Notes: generated by a model not told the origin, from the letters alone. 64,000 bases of DNA from Arthrobacter celericrescens (GCF_003614925.1 NZ_QYLP01000045.1:40842-104841), one strand, 5' to 3'. Numbered from the stretch's first letter, positions 41,476 to 53,667 are shown. Numbers and translations: made by a program.

Positions 41476-43256
41476 ACGCACCGTCCCGGGTTGTCGGTGC
41501 ACCATGCGGTGTACAGCTCCACGTACTTGTTGTGCTCGGCCAGCGTGCTGGAGAACTTTGTTTCCTTGGTGTCCAGGTTGATCGTCACCCAGTACAGGTA
41601 GTTGTTCGCAGCGGGCTTGGCGGCGGCGTCGATGGCCGTCTTGCCGGGCGAACCGATCGGACCCACCGGCAGGCCGGCAATGGCGTAGGTGTTGTACGGG
41701 TTGCCCTTGTCCGCCTTCTGCTCATCCGTCAGGTGGAAGGTCTTCGTGCCCAGGCCGTAGGTGACCGTGGCATCGGACTGGATCAGGCCGTTCGTCTCCT
41801 TGTTGCTCGGCTTGAGCCTGTTGTAGATCGCCCCGGCGACATTCCGGTAGTCGGCCTGGCCGCCCTCGGCCTGAACGATGCTTGCCACGATGATGGCCTG
41901 GTACTGCTTGGTGGGGTCCGTGATGCCCTGTGCCTTGAGCTCGTCCATGGTTCCCGTGACGAGCTTCTGCAGGATGTCCTTCGCGCTGGTTCCCAGCGGG
42001 AAGCGGTACTCACCCGGGGCGAGGAAGCCTTCGAGGTTCTTCGCCTTGGCGGGCACGCCGAACTGGCCCGGGCTGTTGCTGAGCGCCTTGAGCTGGTCCA
42101 CCGGGATGCCCGAGCCTTGTGCGATGGCATCCAGCGACTCGTTGATCCGCAAGCCCGCGCTCAGGGCGAAGTAGATGACGCCGGCCCCCTTGTCCACGAG
42201 GACCGCTACGGCGTCCGAGTTCTTCATTTCCTTGCGGAAGGTGAAATCGCCGGGCGACAGTTCGCCGCCGGACGCCGAGAAGGCCTGGAGGAACGTGGCG
42301 GAGTCGGCAACGATGCCTTCGCTCTGCAACTGGTCGGCCACCTGCTTCGGCCCTGCGCCGGGCATCACCGTGACGGACACGGATCCGGTTCCGGGTCCGG
42401 GGTAGTCCGTCACCCTGTCCATGCCGAGCAGCGGTTTGAGGAACTGGGCGCCAAGCGCCACGGCGGCGACAAACACCGCGAAAGTCAGGAACAAGGCCAG
42501 CCCGCGGCGGCGGCGCCGGACCTTCTTGGATGCCTTGGGTTCGGGCTCGACGGCGGCCAGCACCGGGTGCGGCTCGGTCTCGTCGTGGTGGACTTCCTCG
42601 TGGAAGTCCGCGTAGCCGCCATGATGGTGTGCGGCGCCGACGTGGTGCGCCCCGTCGTAGTGGCCGTGGTGTTGGTCCTCGTAGGCGTACGCCGGTTCCC
42701 CGGGATGAGCTTCGTGTGCCTCGTGGCTGTCATCGGCGGACAGGCCGTCGTAGGCGGAGTGCGCGTGGCCGGCAGGTTCCCCGGCGGCGTCCTGGTGCAC
42801 GGGGAGTTCCGGATCCGCCGCGGGTTCCGGGTGTTCGTCGTGCGCGGCGGGTTCCGCGTGCAGCGCAGCTTCCACTTTCGCCGCGGGTTCGTCATCCACG
42901 ACGGGTTCATTCACCGGCTGGGGCGGCACGACAGGCCGGTGCGCGGGTACGGCGGGCACCGCGCTGGTCGCAGGGGCCGGGTCAGCAGCTGTCTCAGCGT
43001 CAGCGGCAGGTGCGTGGTGCCCCACCGGGTCCGGCTGCCTGGCGGGAGGCACCGGCTCCGGATGCTCGGCGGCATCCGGGAAAGCAAACGGCTCGCCGAA
43101 ATCCGGGGTCTCGGGGACCTCGGAAGCAGGGAGGGGGACCAGCAACTGCTGCTGGGTTTCCAGATAGCGCTCCCTGGCCCGCAGTTCGCGGCGCGTCAGG
43201 GGGCGTCCGGCGGGCTCGGGTGTTTCACCGGAGGGGTCATGATTGACCGGGCTCAC
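41472..43256 (-). CDS. mltG: Endolytic murein transglycosylase MltG with a histidine-rich cytoplasmic extension
   Basis: MltG cuts nascent peptidoglycan strands at the membrane. The 594-aa protein has a C-terminal YceG domain with the catalytic Glu464 in SIVQAEGGQ and RNVAGAIYNRL nearby, and one membrane helix at about 248-272 after a basic cluster (KKVRRRRRG). The N-terminal 245 residues are cytoplasmic and unusually long. Residues 129-235 are packed with His, Asp and Glu, for example GAHHVGAAHHHGGYADFHEE. I chose GTG 43256; the gene then overlaps the ruvX end by 20 bases. It leads into aroE by a 4-base overlap. Confidence 0.9.
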   Translation of the reverse strand: MSPVNHDPSGETPEPAGRPLTRRELRARERYLETQQQLLVPLPASEVPETPDFGEPFAFPDAAEHPEPVPPARQPDPVGHHAPAADAETAADPAPATSAVPAVPAHRPVVPPQPVNEPVVDDEPAAKVEAALHAEPAAHDEHPEPAADPELPVHQDAAGEPAGHAHSAYDGLSADDSHEAHEAHPGEPAYAYEDQHHGHYDGAHHVGAAHHHGGYADFHEEVHHDETEPHPVLAAVEPEPKASKKVRRRRRGLALFLTFAVFVAAVALGAQFLKPLLGMDRVTDYPGPGTGSVSVTVMPGAGPKQVADQLQSEGIVADSATFLQAFSASGGELSPGDFTFRKEMKNSDAVAVLVDKGAGVIYFALSAGLRINESLDAIAQGSGIPVDQLKALSNSPGQFGVPAKAKNLEGFLAPGEYRFPLGTSAKDILQKLVTGTMDELKAQGITDPTKQYQAIIVASIVQAEGGQADYRNVAGAIYNRLKPSNKETNGLIQSDATVTYGLGTKTFHLTDEQKADKGNPYNTYAIAGLPVGPIGSPGKTAIDAAAKPAANNYLYWVTINLDTKETKFSSTLAEHNKYVELYTAWCTDNPGRCV

Positions 43257-43853
43257 GATTGCCTTCCGCTCGTTGGGAATCTGTCTCAGTTGCTGGACCA
43301 GACCCGCCCGCGCCGGCTCCCCCGGTCTGCGCGGACTCTTCGGCCGGAGCGGGCGCTGACACGCGCCTGCCGACATCCTGGCCCCTGGATTTCTGCATCT
43401 CGATGGCGTGCTGCAGGATTCCGGCCGCAGCAAGCTGATCCACCACTTTACGGTGATCCTTGCTGCTCAATCCAGCTTCGTGCAGGTTCCGATGGGCCGA
43501 AACCGTGCTGAGGCGTTCGTCGATCAGGTGGACAGGAATGTCCAAACCGGCCCGGCCCAGCGCCTCCGCGAGCAGCATTGCGTACTCTGTGGCCATGCGC
43601 GCGGACGGACCTTCCTGGCCCTTCAGGGTCCTCGGAAGTCCGACGAAAATCTGCACGGCACCGCGTTCGCTTGCCTGCCGGACGATGACTCCGACGTCGG
43701 AATTCTTCTTCGCATCCCGGCTCAGCGTCCTGAGCGGACTGGCAAGGATGCCGTCCGGGTCACAGGCCGCAAGCCCGACCCGGACGGTTCCGACGTCGAC
43801 CCCCAGTTTCACTCCCCGGGGGTAAGTACCGTGGTCCGGCATGGAGTCCGGGA

Positions 43854-43857
<4 letters not shown>
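43237..43857 (-). CDS. ruvX: Holliday junction resolvase-like YqgF/RuvX
   Basis: YqgF proteins have an RNase H fold and act in 16S rRNA 5'-end processing. The 206-aa protein has the first acidic motif LGVDVGTVRVGLA, FVGLPRTLKGQEG and the last acidic DERLSTVSA. The final 50 or so residues are a disordered, polar extension not seen in the compact family, ending in a frame that overlaps mltG. The GTG start overlaps the alaS stop by 4 bases; ATG 43842 is an alternative. Confidence 0.94.
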
Positions 43858-46532
<2,675 letters not shown>

Positions 46533-46641
46533 TAGCTGATTACTTACCCTTCTGAAACCTGACTCAATGCGCGGGCGGCAGACGCCGTTCCCGCAGCTTC
46601 CAATTCTGCCCTGTTGTTGGCGGTAGGGCGAACCGCGGCGG

Positions 46642-46872
46642 CTAGCGGCGGGCGGCGCCGTCGTCATCCAGGCCCAGCGCGGCCCGGAGTTCGCTCTCCC
46701 GTTCGCCCATCCCTGCCCGCACGGCATCCGCGAAGTCGTAGATGCCGTCGGCCAGCCTGCCCACCGCGCGGTTGAGCCCTTCGGCACCGAGGCCTTCCTT
46801 GGCTTCGCTGATCTTGCGGAATGCGATCACGCCGATCGCGACCCCGATTCCCATCCAGACGATTCTTTTCAC
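46642..46872 (-). CDS. Small membrane-anchored protein upstream of alaS
   Basis: The 76-aa product starts with a single helix (IVWMGIGVAIGVIAF) followed by a charged amphipathic segment with AVGRLADGIYDFADAVRAGM. Similar small proteins precede alaS in related actinobacteria. The GTG start is 36 bases after the next upstream gene. The function is unknown; it may form a complex with the neighbouring DUF948-like protein. Confidence 0.75.
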   Translation of the reverse strand: MKRIVWMGIGVAIGVIAFRKISEAKEGLGAEGLNRAVGRLADGIYDFADAVRAGMGERESELRAALGLDDDGAARR

Positions 46873-46907
46873 GATGTTCCTGACTTACGGGTGCTGGTTG
46901 ATGGGGT

Positions 46908-47282
46908 TCAGCGGCTGCGGCGGCCGGACGAGGGCTTGCGGCGGGCGGTAAACGCGGAGCGGACGCCGTAGCTGAAGGCGGCCACCTTGATGAGCGGGGA
47001 ACCAAGCGTGGCGGCGACCAGCGAAGAAAGGGCCGAGATGTTGGCCGAGGCGTCCGAGACGTTCGAGGCGATGCCGTCGACCTTCTTCAGCTGCTGGTTG
47101 GTGGTGGAAACGGTGGCCGTCACTTCGTCCATCAGCGGAGTGGCACCGTCGCTGATGCTGCGGATGGAGGTGCGGACCTCATCGAACACCCGGCCGAGCT
47201 TGAGGATCGGCACCGCCAGCAGGAGGACAAGGAGGGCGAAAACCCCGGCCGCGATCAGTCCTGCGATATCGCCACCAGTCAT
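46908..47282 (-). CDS. DUF948-like membrane protein
   Basis: The 124-aa protein has one membrane helix near residues 8-28 (GLIAAGVFALLVLLLAVPIL) and a long polar helix region (SDGATPLMDEVTATVSTTNQ, then QLKKVDGIASNVSDASANIS) that could form a coiled coil, as in DUF948 proteins. It is followed by a basic tail (RRKPSSGRRSR). The position between rpsD and alaS is conserved in this group. The role is unknown; a membrane scaffold is possible. Confidence 0.82.
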   Translation of the reverse strand: MTGGDIAGLIAAGVFALLVLLLAVPILKLGRVFDEVRTSIRSISDGATPLMDEVTATVSTTNQQLKKVDGIASNVSDASANISALSSLVAATLGSPLIKVAAFSYGVRSAFTARRKPSSGRRSR

Positions 47283-47371
47283 GTTCTCTCATCTCCTTGC
47301 GTCGCGTGTTTGGCGGGCCGGCCTGCGGAAACTCCGGCCGCCGTCCTGCTGTTCTCCCCCAAGTACCTTAC

Positions 47372-47413
47372 ATACAAAGAAGCCCGCGGCGCGTGCCACG
47401 GGCTTCTTTGTAT
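47372..47413 (-). terminator. rpsD terminator
   Basis: A perfect 15-bp stem (47372-47386 with 47399-47413), including AAAGAAG/CTTCTTT, has a 12-nt loop that can fold further. It lies 15 bases past the rpsD stop. Confidence 0.8.
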
Positions 47414-47427
47414 ACGTTCGCTGGAAT

Positions 47428-48054
47428 TTAGCGTGCGTAGAATTCGACGACGAGCTGCTCTTCGCAGGTCACGGGGACCTCGGAGCGCTTCGGGCGGCGA
47501 ACCAGGCGTGCCTGCAGGGCGTCAAGCTTGACGTCCAGGTAGGCCGGAACCTGGGGCAGAACGTCGCGGTGCGCACCTGCTGCTGCAACCTGGAACGGGG
47601 CCATGGTTTCGCTGCGGCTGTGGACGTGGACGAGCTGGCCTTCGGAAACGCGGAACGACGGGCGGTCCACGCGGACACCGTCAACCAGGATGTGGCGGTG
47701 CACAACCAGCTGGCGGGCCTGGGCGATGGTACGGGCGAAACCGGCGCGCAGCACGAGGGCGTCGAGACGCATTTCGAGCAGTTCGATCAGGTTTTCACCG
47801 GTCAGGCCCTTGGTGCGGCGTGCTTCTTCGAATGCACGGGTCATCTGGGCTTCGCGGATGCCGTACTGGGCGCGCAGACGCTGCTTTTCGCGCAGACGAA
47901 CGGCGTAGTCGGAGTCCTGCTTCTTGCGGGCGCGACCGTGTTCACCGGGGCCGTACGGACGGCGCTCCATGTACTTGGCGGCCTTGGGAGTCAGGGCGAT
48001 GCCGAGCGAACGCGAAAGGCGTGCGGTACGGCGAGCACGAGTGTTGTTAGCCAC
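47428..48054 (-). CDS. rpsD: 30S ribosomal protein S4
   Basis: S4 nucleates assembly of the 16S 5' domain. The 208-aa protein has the N-terminal S4 domain and the RNA-binding S4 fold with LEMRLDALVLRAGFARTIAQ and ARQLVVHRHILVDGVRV. It has no zinc-finger cysteines (a single Cys near the end), so it is the zinc-independent form. It stands alone, outside the alpha operon, as usual in these actinobacteria, with its own promoter and a long leader. Confidence 0.98.
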   Translation of the reverse strand: MANNTRARRTARLSRSLGIALTPKAAKYMERRPYGPGEHGRARKKQDSDYAVRLREKQRLRAQYGIREAQMTRAFEEARRTKGLTGENLIELLEMRLDALVLRAGFARTIAQARQLVVHRHILVDGVRVDRPSFRVSEGQLVHVHSRSETMAPFQVAAAGAHRDVLPQVPAYLDVKLDALQARLVRRPKRSEVPVTCEEQLVVEFYAR

Positions 48055-48155
48055 TTGTGTCCTTCCAAATTACTGCGGTGTGTTGATGTAACTGGCCTCC
48101 ATGTGGGAGAGCATCGGCCAACCGCCGCCTTTTGCTACTGCTCCGCGGCACAGCA

Positions 48156-48178
48156 CCGTCAAAGAAAATCTTCGACGG
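48156..48178 (-). promoter_or_regulatory. Hairpin in the rpsD 5' leader
   Basis: The arms CCGTCAAAG (48156-48164) and CTTCGACGG (48170-48178) pair with one mismatch around an AAAAT loop, about 100 nt before rpsD. With a -10-like TAGGAT further upstream this predicts a leader of about 150 nt, long enough for autoregulation by S4. The role is speculative. Confidence 0.4.
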
Positions 48179-48211
48179 AGGTTGCGCCCGGACCATGCCA
48201 GACAAGCATCA

Positions 48212-48217
48212 ATCCTA
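48212..48217 (-). promoter_or_regulatory. -10 element of rpsD
   Basis: TAGGAT on the minus strand about 158 nt before the start codon is the best -10 candidate in the rarA-rpsD spacer. No clear -35 was seen. Confidence 0.4.
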
Positions 48218-48282
48218 GCATCCCGTGGCAAGGGCGGCCGCCGGGCGTGCCCGGGCTTCCAGGACTTGTCCGGCTAACGCGG

Positions 48283-49761
48283 CTACTTCCCCCGGACGAT
48301 CTTCCGCAGCCGCTCGAGCCGGGGCGCGATCTCCCGCTCGGCACCGTTCGCGGTGGGGTTGTAGTAGTCCTTGCCTACCAGGTCGTCCGGCGGGTACTGC
48401 TGGGTGGCCACCCCGTGCGGGGCGTCGTGCGCGTATTTGTAGCCCTGTCCGTGGCCCAGGCCCTTGGCGCCCTGGTAATGCGCGTCGCGCAGGTGCATCG
48501 GGATTCCGCTGCCCAAACCTGCCCGGACGTCGGCGATTGCGGCGTTGATGCCCATGTAGGCGGCATTGGATTTGGGTGCGGTGGCGAGGTGGACCACGGC
48601 CTCCGCCAGGATGATCCTGCCCTCGGGCATCCCGATGAGCTGGACGGCCTGGGCGGCGGCGACCGCCGTCTGCAGTGCGGTCGGGTCCGCCATGCCGATG
48701 TCTTCGGACGCGGAGATCACGATGCGGCGGGCGATGAAGCGCGGGTCCTCCCCGGCTTCCAGCATGCGCGCCAGGTAGTGCAGGGCGGCGTCGACGTCCG
48801 AGCCCCTGATGGACTTGATGAACGCGCTGGCCACGTCGTAGTGCTGGTCCCCCGCCCGGTCATACCGCACGGCGGCGGAATCCAGCGCGCGTTCGGTGTG
48901 CCGGAGTTCGACGAGCAGCGCGGAGTCCGCGTCGGCAGCCGCGGCGCTGCCGCCGTCGTCGTCCTTTTCGGTGCCGCCCTGGCCGGGATGGTCGTGGCGG
49001 TCACCGAAGGCGACGCCGGCAGCCGCCTCCAGCGCGGTCAGCGCCCGGCGGGCGTCCCCGGCCGAGAGCCGGACCAGGTGTTCGAGGGCTTCCGGGCTCA
49101 GCTCGACTGTCCCGCCGAGGCCACGCGGATCGCTGACGGCACGCAGCAGCAGTCCTTCAATGTCCTGGTCGGTGAGCGGCTTCAGGGTCAGCAGCAGCGA
49201 CCGCGACAGCAGCGGCGACACCACGGAGAAGGAGGGGTTTTCGGTGGTGGCGGCCACCAGCACCACCCAGCGGTTCTCGACGCCGGGCAGCAGCGCGTCC
49301 TGCTGGGCCTTGTTGAAGCGGTGGATCTCGTCGAGGAAGAGGACCGTGGTGGTCTTGTACAAGTCCCGCGCCGTCAGGGCCTCGTCCATGACCCGGCGGA
49401 CGTCCCGGACTCCGGCAGTGATCGCTGAGAGCTCCACGAACTTCCGGCCCGGGCCGCGGGCAATGACATGCGCGAGCGTGGTTTTGCCGGTGCCCGGCGG
49501 ACCCCAAAGAAGCACGGAACTGGGACCGGCCGGGCCCGCGGCGTCGGCACCTGCAGCGAGCTGGCGCAGCGGCGATCCCTGCCCCAGCAGGTGCTGCTGG
49601 CCGACTACTTCGTCGAGGTTCTTCGGGCGCATGCGGACGGCCAGTGGCGGAGCCTGCCTTCCGTTGTCGCCCGTGTCCTGGTCCGTGTAGCGGCTGCCGG
49701 TGTCGTCCACGCTTTCGGCGCCTGAACCAAAGAGATCTTCCACACGGACTAGGCTACTCAT
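48283..49761 (-). CDS. rarA: Replication-associated recombination protein RarA (MgsA-like AAA+ ATPase)
   Basis: RarA acts at stalled replication forks with SSB. The 492-aa protein has the Walker [10 protein letters not shown] from residue 87, Walker [19 protein letters not shown], the sensor region [17 protein letters not shown] and a C-terminal tetramerisation domain with [21 protein letters not shown] disordered Asp/Gly/His-rich insert ([18 protein letters not shown]) lies between the AAA+ and C-terminal parts. I took ATG 49761; the open frame beyond it runs antisense through the next gene. Confidence 0.95.
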   Translation of the reverse strand: MSSLVRVEDLFGSGAESVDDTGSRYTDQDTGDNGRQAPPLAVRMRPKNLDEVVGQQHLLGQGSPLRQLAAGADAAGPAGPSSVLLWGPPGTGKTTLAHVIARGPGRKFVELSAITAGVRDVRRVMDEALTARDLYKTTTVLFLDEIHRFNKAQQDALLPGVENRWVVLVAATTENPSFSVVSPLLSRSLLLTLKPLTDQDIEGLLLRAVSDPRGLGGTVELSPEALEHLVRLSAGDARRALTALEAAAGVAFGDRHDHPGQGGTEKDDDGGSAAAADADSALLVELRHTERALDSAAVRYDRAGDQHYDVASAFIKSIRGSDVDAALHYLARMLEAGEDPRFIARRIVISASEDIGMADPTALQTAVAAAQAVQLIGMPEGRIILAEAVVHLATAPKSNAAYMGINAAIADVRAGLGSGIPMHLRDAHYQGAKGLGHGQGYKYAHDAPHGVATQQYPPDDLVGKDYYNPTANGAEREIAPRLERLRKIVRGK

Positions 49762-49786
49762 GGATTCCGGAGAAGGAGGCATCGCG

Positions 49787-50446
49787 ATGGACAGCGCCCG
49801 ATCGAAGGCGGCACCGTCCCGGACCGCGATGGTTCCCGCAGCCAGGCTCGCCGGCTGGGTGGAGCGTTTCGCCGCCAGCCACGGCAGCGTCCAGGAAGAA
49901 CCGGACGACGGCGGTCTGCTGCTTCGGGCGTCCGACGGCGCCACTGCCCTGCTGCAGGCACCCTGGCCCGACGACGGGCGGCCCGGACGCGGGGCCGACG
50001 GCGTGGAGCGGCTGATCTCCCTTGCCTCCCAGGAGCGGAAGATCGGCCTCGTCCTGGTGCGCCGCGGCGGGTTCGCGGTGGGCGTCGCCAGCGGAGGGAA
50101 GATCCTGGCTTCCAAGACCGGCAGCCGTTACGTACAGTCCCGCTCCTCGGCCGGCGGCAGTTCGCAGCAACGGTTTGCCCGGCGCCGGGCCAACCAGGCC
50201 GACGCCCTCATATCCGCCGCTGCCGCACATGCCGCCATTGTTTTCGCGGGCCACGCCGTGGAATACCTCCTGCCCGGCGGGGATGCCGCCCTGGCGGCTG
50301 CCGTCCTTGCCGATCCGGCGCTGCGGGACTACGCGCAGCGGAGCCGCTTGCCGTTCGTGGCGGTCCCGGATCCGAACGCCGGCGTGCTCCGGCAGGCGGC
50401 GGCAGATGCCTGTTCGCTGAGGATCCTGGTCACGGACCCCGCGTAG
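49787..50446 (+). CDS. acVLRF1-family peptidyl-tRNA hydrolase (ribosome rescue release factor)
   Basis: The 219-aa protein matches the actinobacterial VLRF1 family, related to eukaryotic Vms1/ANKZF1, which cleaves peptidyl-tRNA on stalled ribosomal subunits. Its centre contains [20 protein letters not shown] followed by [15 protein letters not shown] at about 123-137; the glutamine in this loop is the expected catalytic residue, as in the GGQ of release factors. [11 protein letters not shown] and the C-terminal strands complete the eRF1-like domain. I chose ATG 49787 (AAGGAGG 7 nt upstream) over ATG 49760. It is divergent from rarA, whose start is 25 bases away. Confidence 0.82.
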   Translation: MDSARSKAAPSRTAMVPAARLAGWVERFAASHGSVQEEPDDGGLLLRASDGATALLQAPWPDDGRPGRGADGVERLISLASQERKIGLVLVRRGGFAVGVASGGKILASKTGSRYVQSRSSAGGSSQQRFARRRANQADALISAAAAHAAIVFAGHAVEYLLPGGDAALAAAVLADPALRDYAQRSRLPFVAVPDPNAGVLRQAAADACSLRILVTDPA

Positions 50447-50464
50447 CCAGGGTCTCCTGCGGAG

Positions 50465-50473
50465 TTATCCACA
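50465..50473 (+). other. Consensus DnaA box
   Basis: A perfect TTATCCACA lies in the 120-base gap between the acVLRF1 gene and the lipoprotein gene. Single boxes can bind DnaA and affect local transcription; no cluster is present, so it is not an origin. Confidence 0.5.
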
Positions 50474-50566
50474 AGCGGGCCACTCCCCCGCGCGAACCAT
50501 GCGCCCGACTGCCTAGACTCCAGAGGAGCCGGGGGCCGCGGGTCCCCAACATTCTTGGGGGAAACG

Positions 50567-52852
50567 ATGAAGACCACACCGCGCCCATTTGCCGTCCTGG
50601 CGGTCCTGCTGCTGCTAACAGCCACAGGGTGCACGGATGCATTGTTCAAGGATCCGAGCCGCCTGGAATTCAATACCAGCGGCATGGAATCGGACGCAGC
50701 AAAGACCCCGTTCCTGCGCATGGGCACCGATGTGCTTGAGAGCGACGGGACGAACGTGATGCTTGCCGCCGGTGGCCGCGACGCGGGAGGCGCACGGCGT
50801 CTGGTGTGGAACTCCTCCGACGCAGGTCGGACTTGGGTACCGGCCCTGTTTGACGGCGAGGAACTCAACTCGCGTCCCTACGCCTTCATTCGTGGAAACG
50901 GCCAATGGCTTGCCCTGATACCCGAGGACAATCGACTGCTCGGCTATTCGAGCAAGGACGGACGCGCTTTCAGCAAGACTGGGGGTGCGTTGGAGCTGCC
51001 GCAAGGTAGCACGAAACTTGGCGCGCTTTGGACCAAGAATGCGTGGACCGTGGTGACCGCCAAGAAGTCACGCATAACGATTCATCGAAGCGGCGACGGA
51101 TCGGGTTGGACATCGATTACGCCGAAAGGCCTCCCCGGTACCGAAGACACATCCATCTACGCAGCCGCGGCCAGTGCTTCGACTCTTGTCTTGGGCGGGC
51201 AAACAGACGGGCCGGGCGGGAAAATCCGCGCAAGAGCCTTCGCTTCGGATGACGGCGGAAAAACCTGGCGCGACATCAGCCCCGACGCTTCAAAAGCGGC
51301 ACCGCGAAACAGCGGCTTCCGCTCGGTTTCCTGGGACGGCAAAGCCTTCCGGTTCCTTGGCTTCGGTTGGCCTGAAGACTCATGGCCTGGCCAAACCGCT
51401 CGGGGCTTGGACGCGTCATGGGCACCTGGCCGGGCGCCCAAGGGCAACTGGAACGTTGCGCTTGATACCTCGTGGGCGGACGGCGAGGACGACTTCCCCT
51501 GGGTTTTTGGACGATCAGCTGCGCCAAACCGGCAGGGCATGCTTACGGTGGCCGGCAATGGCGGAGGAGCGGAATACAAATTTCTGCAGCGCGCAACTGC
51601 GGGAGGCTGGAAGGAAACGGCCCTGCCCAAAATCGGCCGGGAACAGTTCCTCTATCCCGAAGATACGGCACAGGTACCGGAAGGCACGCTACTCGCCGCT
51701 AATTTCGGCGCCGGTGGGACATTCCGGCCGCGGATCTACTTGTTTTCCGGGAACGGAACAGCACAGGAGCGCAGCCCGCAGCTTCAACCGCTCGCACCCG
51801 GTGCGCCCGTTGTTTCCCGCTTTGTCTCCGCTGAGGGCAGGACTTTCGCGCTCGGTTCGATCGGCCGTCGGACCGCCCTGTGGGAATCGACTGACGGAAA
51901 GGACTTTTCCCACCACACCGTCCTGACTCTCGGTGCCACGCAAATGTTCACCAGCATGAGCAGCACTCCTCACGGCGACATCATGTCCGGCATGGAAGAC
52001 GCCTGGAACAACAGCGACACGTTGATCTGGTCCCGCAAACCCGGCGGCGTGTGGAGCGGTTACAGCGGAGACATTTTCAGCGCCGAAGCCGGCGTGGACC
52101 ACGCGGCTGTCGAATCCACTTTGTCCACCGTTCATGGATTCCTCGTTGCCGGAAGCTACGCGGGCGAGGACGGATCTTCAACGAGCGCGGGCCTGGCAAT
52201 GTCCAAAGACGGCCGGAGCTGGAAGCGTATTGACGCGCCGTCCTTTGCGGGCAAGGAGGATAACGACCGCGCCATCCACGTGTTGATGGAAACGCCCGGA
52301 AAGACCTTCCTGGCGGGCGGCTTCATGGAAAAGGACATCAAGAACGCCCCGGTAGTGTGGCGCTCCGCCGATGCGAAGTCATGGACGCCGGTGGCATTGG
52401 CCAAGGTGAAAGGCTTTACCGATTCCAAGGTTCTCGGGCTGGCTGTTGGCCGGACCATGACGGTGGCCCTGGTCTATGCGGAGCAGGAAGGCAAGGGCAC
52501 GCGCTACGTCCTCTACAGCAGCACCGACCAGGGCAAGACCTGGACGTCGGGCACCGCCCTGCCTGAGGCACTCGGCAGGGAAGCCTACGGCCCGGTTCAT
52601 CTGCTCCAAAACGGTGACGGATTCGCCGTTACCGGAACAATGGGCACACCGCAAGAGCAAAAGCCGTTCCTGTACACCAGCCCCGACGGCAAGGAATTCC
52701 AGGCCAAGGAGCTCAAGCACGAAGCATTTGGCAACGGCAGCGTCGCCATCGATGCGGCCACCATCCAGCACGGCAAACTTCTGCTCAGCGGATTCGCGGG
52801 AGAACCGGACAGCCGCGCTCAGTTCGCCCTGACCATCAACATGCCGCGGTGA
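50567..52852 (+). CDS. Lipoprotein with Asp-box beta-propeller repeats
   Basis: The 761-aa product has a lipoprotein signal peptide (FAVLAVLLLLTATGC, lipidated at about Cys22). The mature part is beta-rich with repeated Asp-box-like turns: SSDAGRTW, SDDGGKTW, SSTDQGKTW and the looser STDGKDF, SKDGRSW, SADAKSW and SPDGKEF. This pattern marks sialidase- or BNR-type propellers. No sialidase active-site arginine triad or RIP motif is evident, so it may be a binding or sensing surface protein rather than a hydrolase. GGGGGAAACG precedes the ATG. The base composition is visibly lower in GC than its neighbours, hinting at acquisition. Confidence 0.85.
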   Translation: MKTTPRPFAVLAVLLLLTATGCTDALFKDPSRLEFNTSGMESDAAKTPFLRMGTDVLESDGTNVMLAAGGRDAGGARRLVWNSSDAGRTWVPALFDGEELNSRPYAFIRGNGQWLALIPEDNRLLGYSSKDGRAFSKTGGALELPQGSTKLGALWTKNAWTVVTAKKSRITIHRSGDGSGWTSITPKGLPGTEDTSIYAAAASASTLVLGGQTDGPGGKIRARAFASDDGGKTWRDISPDASKAAPRNSGFRSVSWDGKAFRFLGFGWPEDSWPGQTARGLDASWAPGRAPKGNWNVALDTSWADGEDDFPWVFGRSAAPNRQGMLTVAGNGGGAEYKFLQRATAGGWKETALPKIGREQFLYPEDTAQVPEGTLLAANFGAGGTFRPRIYLFSGNGTAQERSPQLQPLAPGAPVVSRFVSAEGRTFALGSIGRRTALWESTDGKDFSHHTVLTLGATQMFTSMSSTPHGDIMSGMEDAWNNSDTLIWSRKPGGVWSGYSGDIFSAEAGVDHAAVESTLSTVHGFLVAGSYAGEDGSSTSAGLAMSKDGRSWKRIDAPSFAGKEDNDRAIHVLMETPGKTFLAGGFMEKDIKNAPVVWRSADAKSWTPVALAKVKGFTDSKVLGLAVGRTMTVALVYAEQEGKGTRYVLYSSTDQGKTWTSGTALPEALGREAYGPVHLLQNGDGFAVTGTMGTPQEQKPFLYTSPDGKEFQAKELKHEAFGNGSVAIDAATIQHGKLLLSGFAGEPDSRAQFALTINMPR

Positions 52853-52881
52853 TCGGTGCCCCTGCTAGCAGCCGGACTGTG

Positions 52882-53667
52882 TCAGCAACCGCTCAAAACC
52901 CGCTGCAGAGGCGCCTGGCGGTACAGGTACCGTCCCTGCTCAGCGAAGCCGGCCCCGGCATACAGCGCCTGCGCCGGGGCGTTGCCGGCTGTCACCATGA
53001 GCCAGAAGCTCCCGGCTCCGCCGGCAGCACCGGCGGCGAGCAGCGCATCCAGGATCTTCCGGGCGAAGCCCTGGCGGCGGTGCTCCCGGCCGGTGGCCAT
53101 GCAGTAAAGCCCGCCCCAAGCTGCCGCACCCGGCGGCAAGGCGAGGCGGCCGACGGCGGCGGGCACGCCGTCGTCGGCCCTCACCAATGCGTAAAGCGAA
53201 GGACAGCCGGCGAGGATGCCGCGGACGATCTCCCGTTCCGCATCTCCGCCGCGGCCGTCTACGGACCACCAGAGACTCAGCCATTCCTCCGAGGGCGCGG
53301 CGGAGATTTCGACGCCGGGCACAACCCCGGGCAGGATGCCTTCCGCCGCGCGGGTCATGATGAGGGTTTCCGACTGGCGGGTGAAGCGTCCGGCGTCGAG
53401 CAGGGCATCCAGCTCGGCGCTGCGCGGAGAGTCGAACACCTGGAAGATCAGCGGCAGCCGGCGGCTCCGGTACCACAGCGTCGCGGCGGAAAGGGCGGCA
53501 GTGTCCGCGACAGCAACGCGCGGCCACACCGAGTTGGCACGCTGGGTAACGCCGCCCGCTGCGCGCATCACCCAGCCGGCCAGTTCCTCCCGGTCCGGAG
53601 CCGGCCAGGCCCGGTCCATGAGTTCCTCAAGCAGTCCCGCGTCCGCCATGGTCGTGTCCTGCACCAT
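52882..53667 (-). CDS. GNAT-family N-acetyltransferase (cg3035/Rv0428c type)
   Basis: The 261-aa protein has an N-terminal domain with DRAWPAPDREELAGWVMRAA then GGVTQRANSVWP, a pattern seen in the Rv0428c group, and a C-terminal GNAT domain with the acetyl-CoA loop GREHRRQGFARKIL and ALYAGAGFAEQGRYLYR at the end. GGAGGA precedes the ATG. It should transfer acetyl groups to an amine; the substrate is unknown. It is convergent with the lipoprotein gene, 29 bases apart. Confidence 0.88.
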   Translation of the reverse strand: MVQDTTMADAGLLEELMDRAWPAPDREELAGWVMRAAGGVTQRANSVWPRVAVADTAALSAATLWYRSRRLPLIFQVFDSPRSAELDALLDAGRFTRQSETLIMTRAAEGILPGVVPGVEISAAPSEEWLSLWWSVDGRGGDAEREIVRGILAGCPSLYALVRADDGVPAAVGRLALPPGAAAWGGLYCMATGREHRRQGFARKILDALLAAGAAGGAGSFWLMVTAGNAPAQALYAGAGFAEQGRYLYRQAPLQRVLSGC

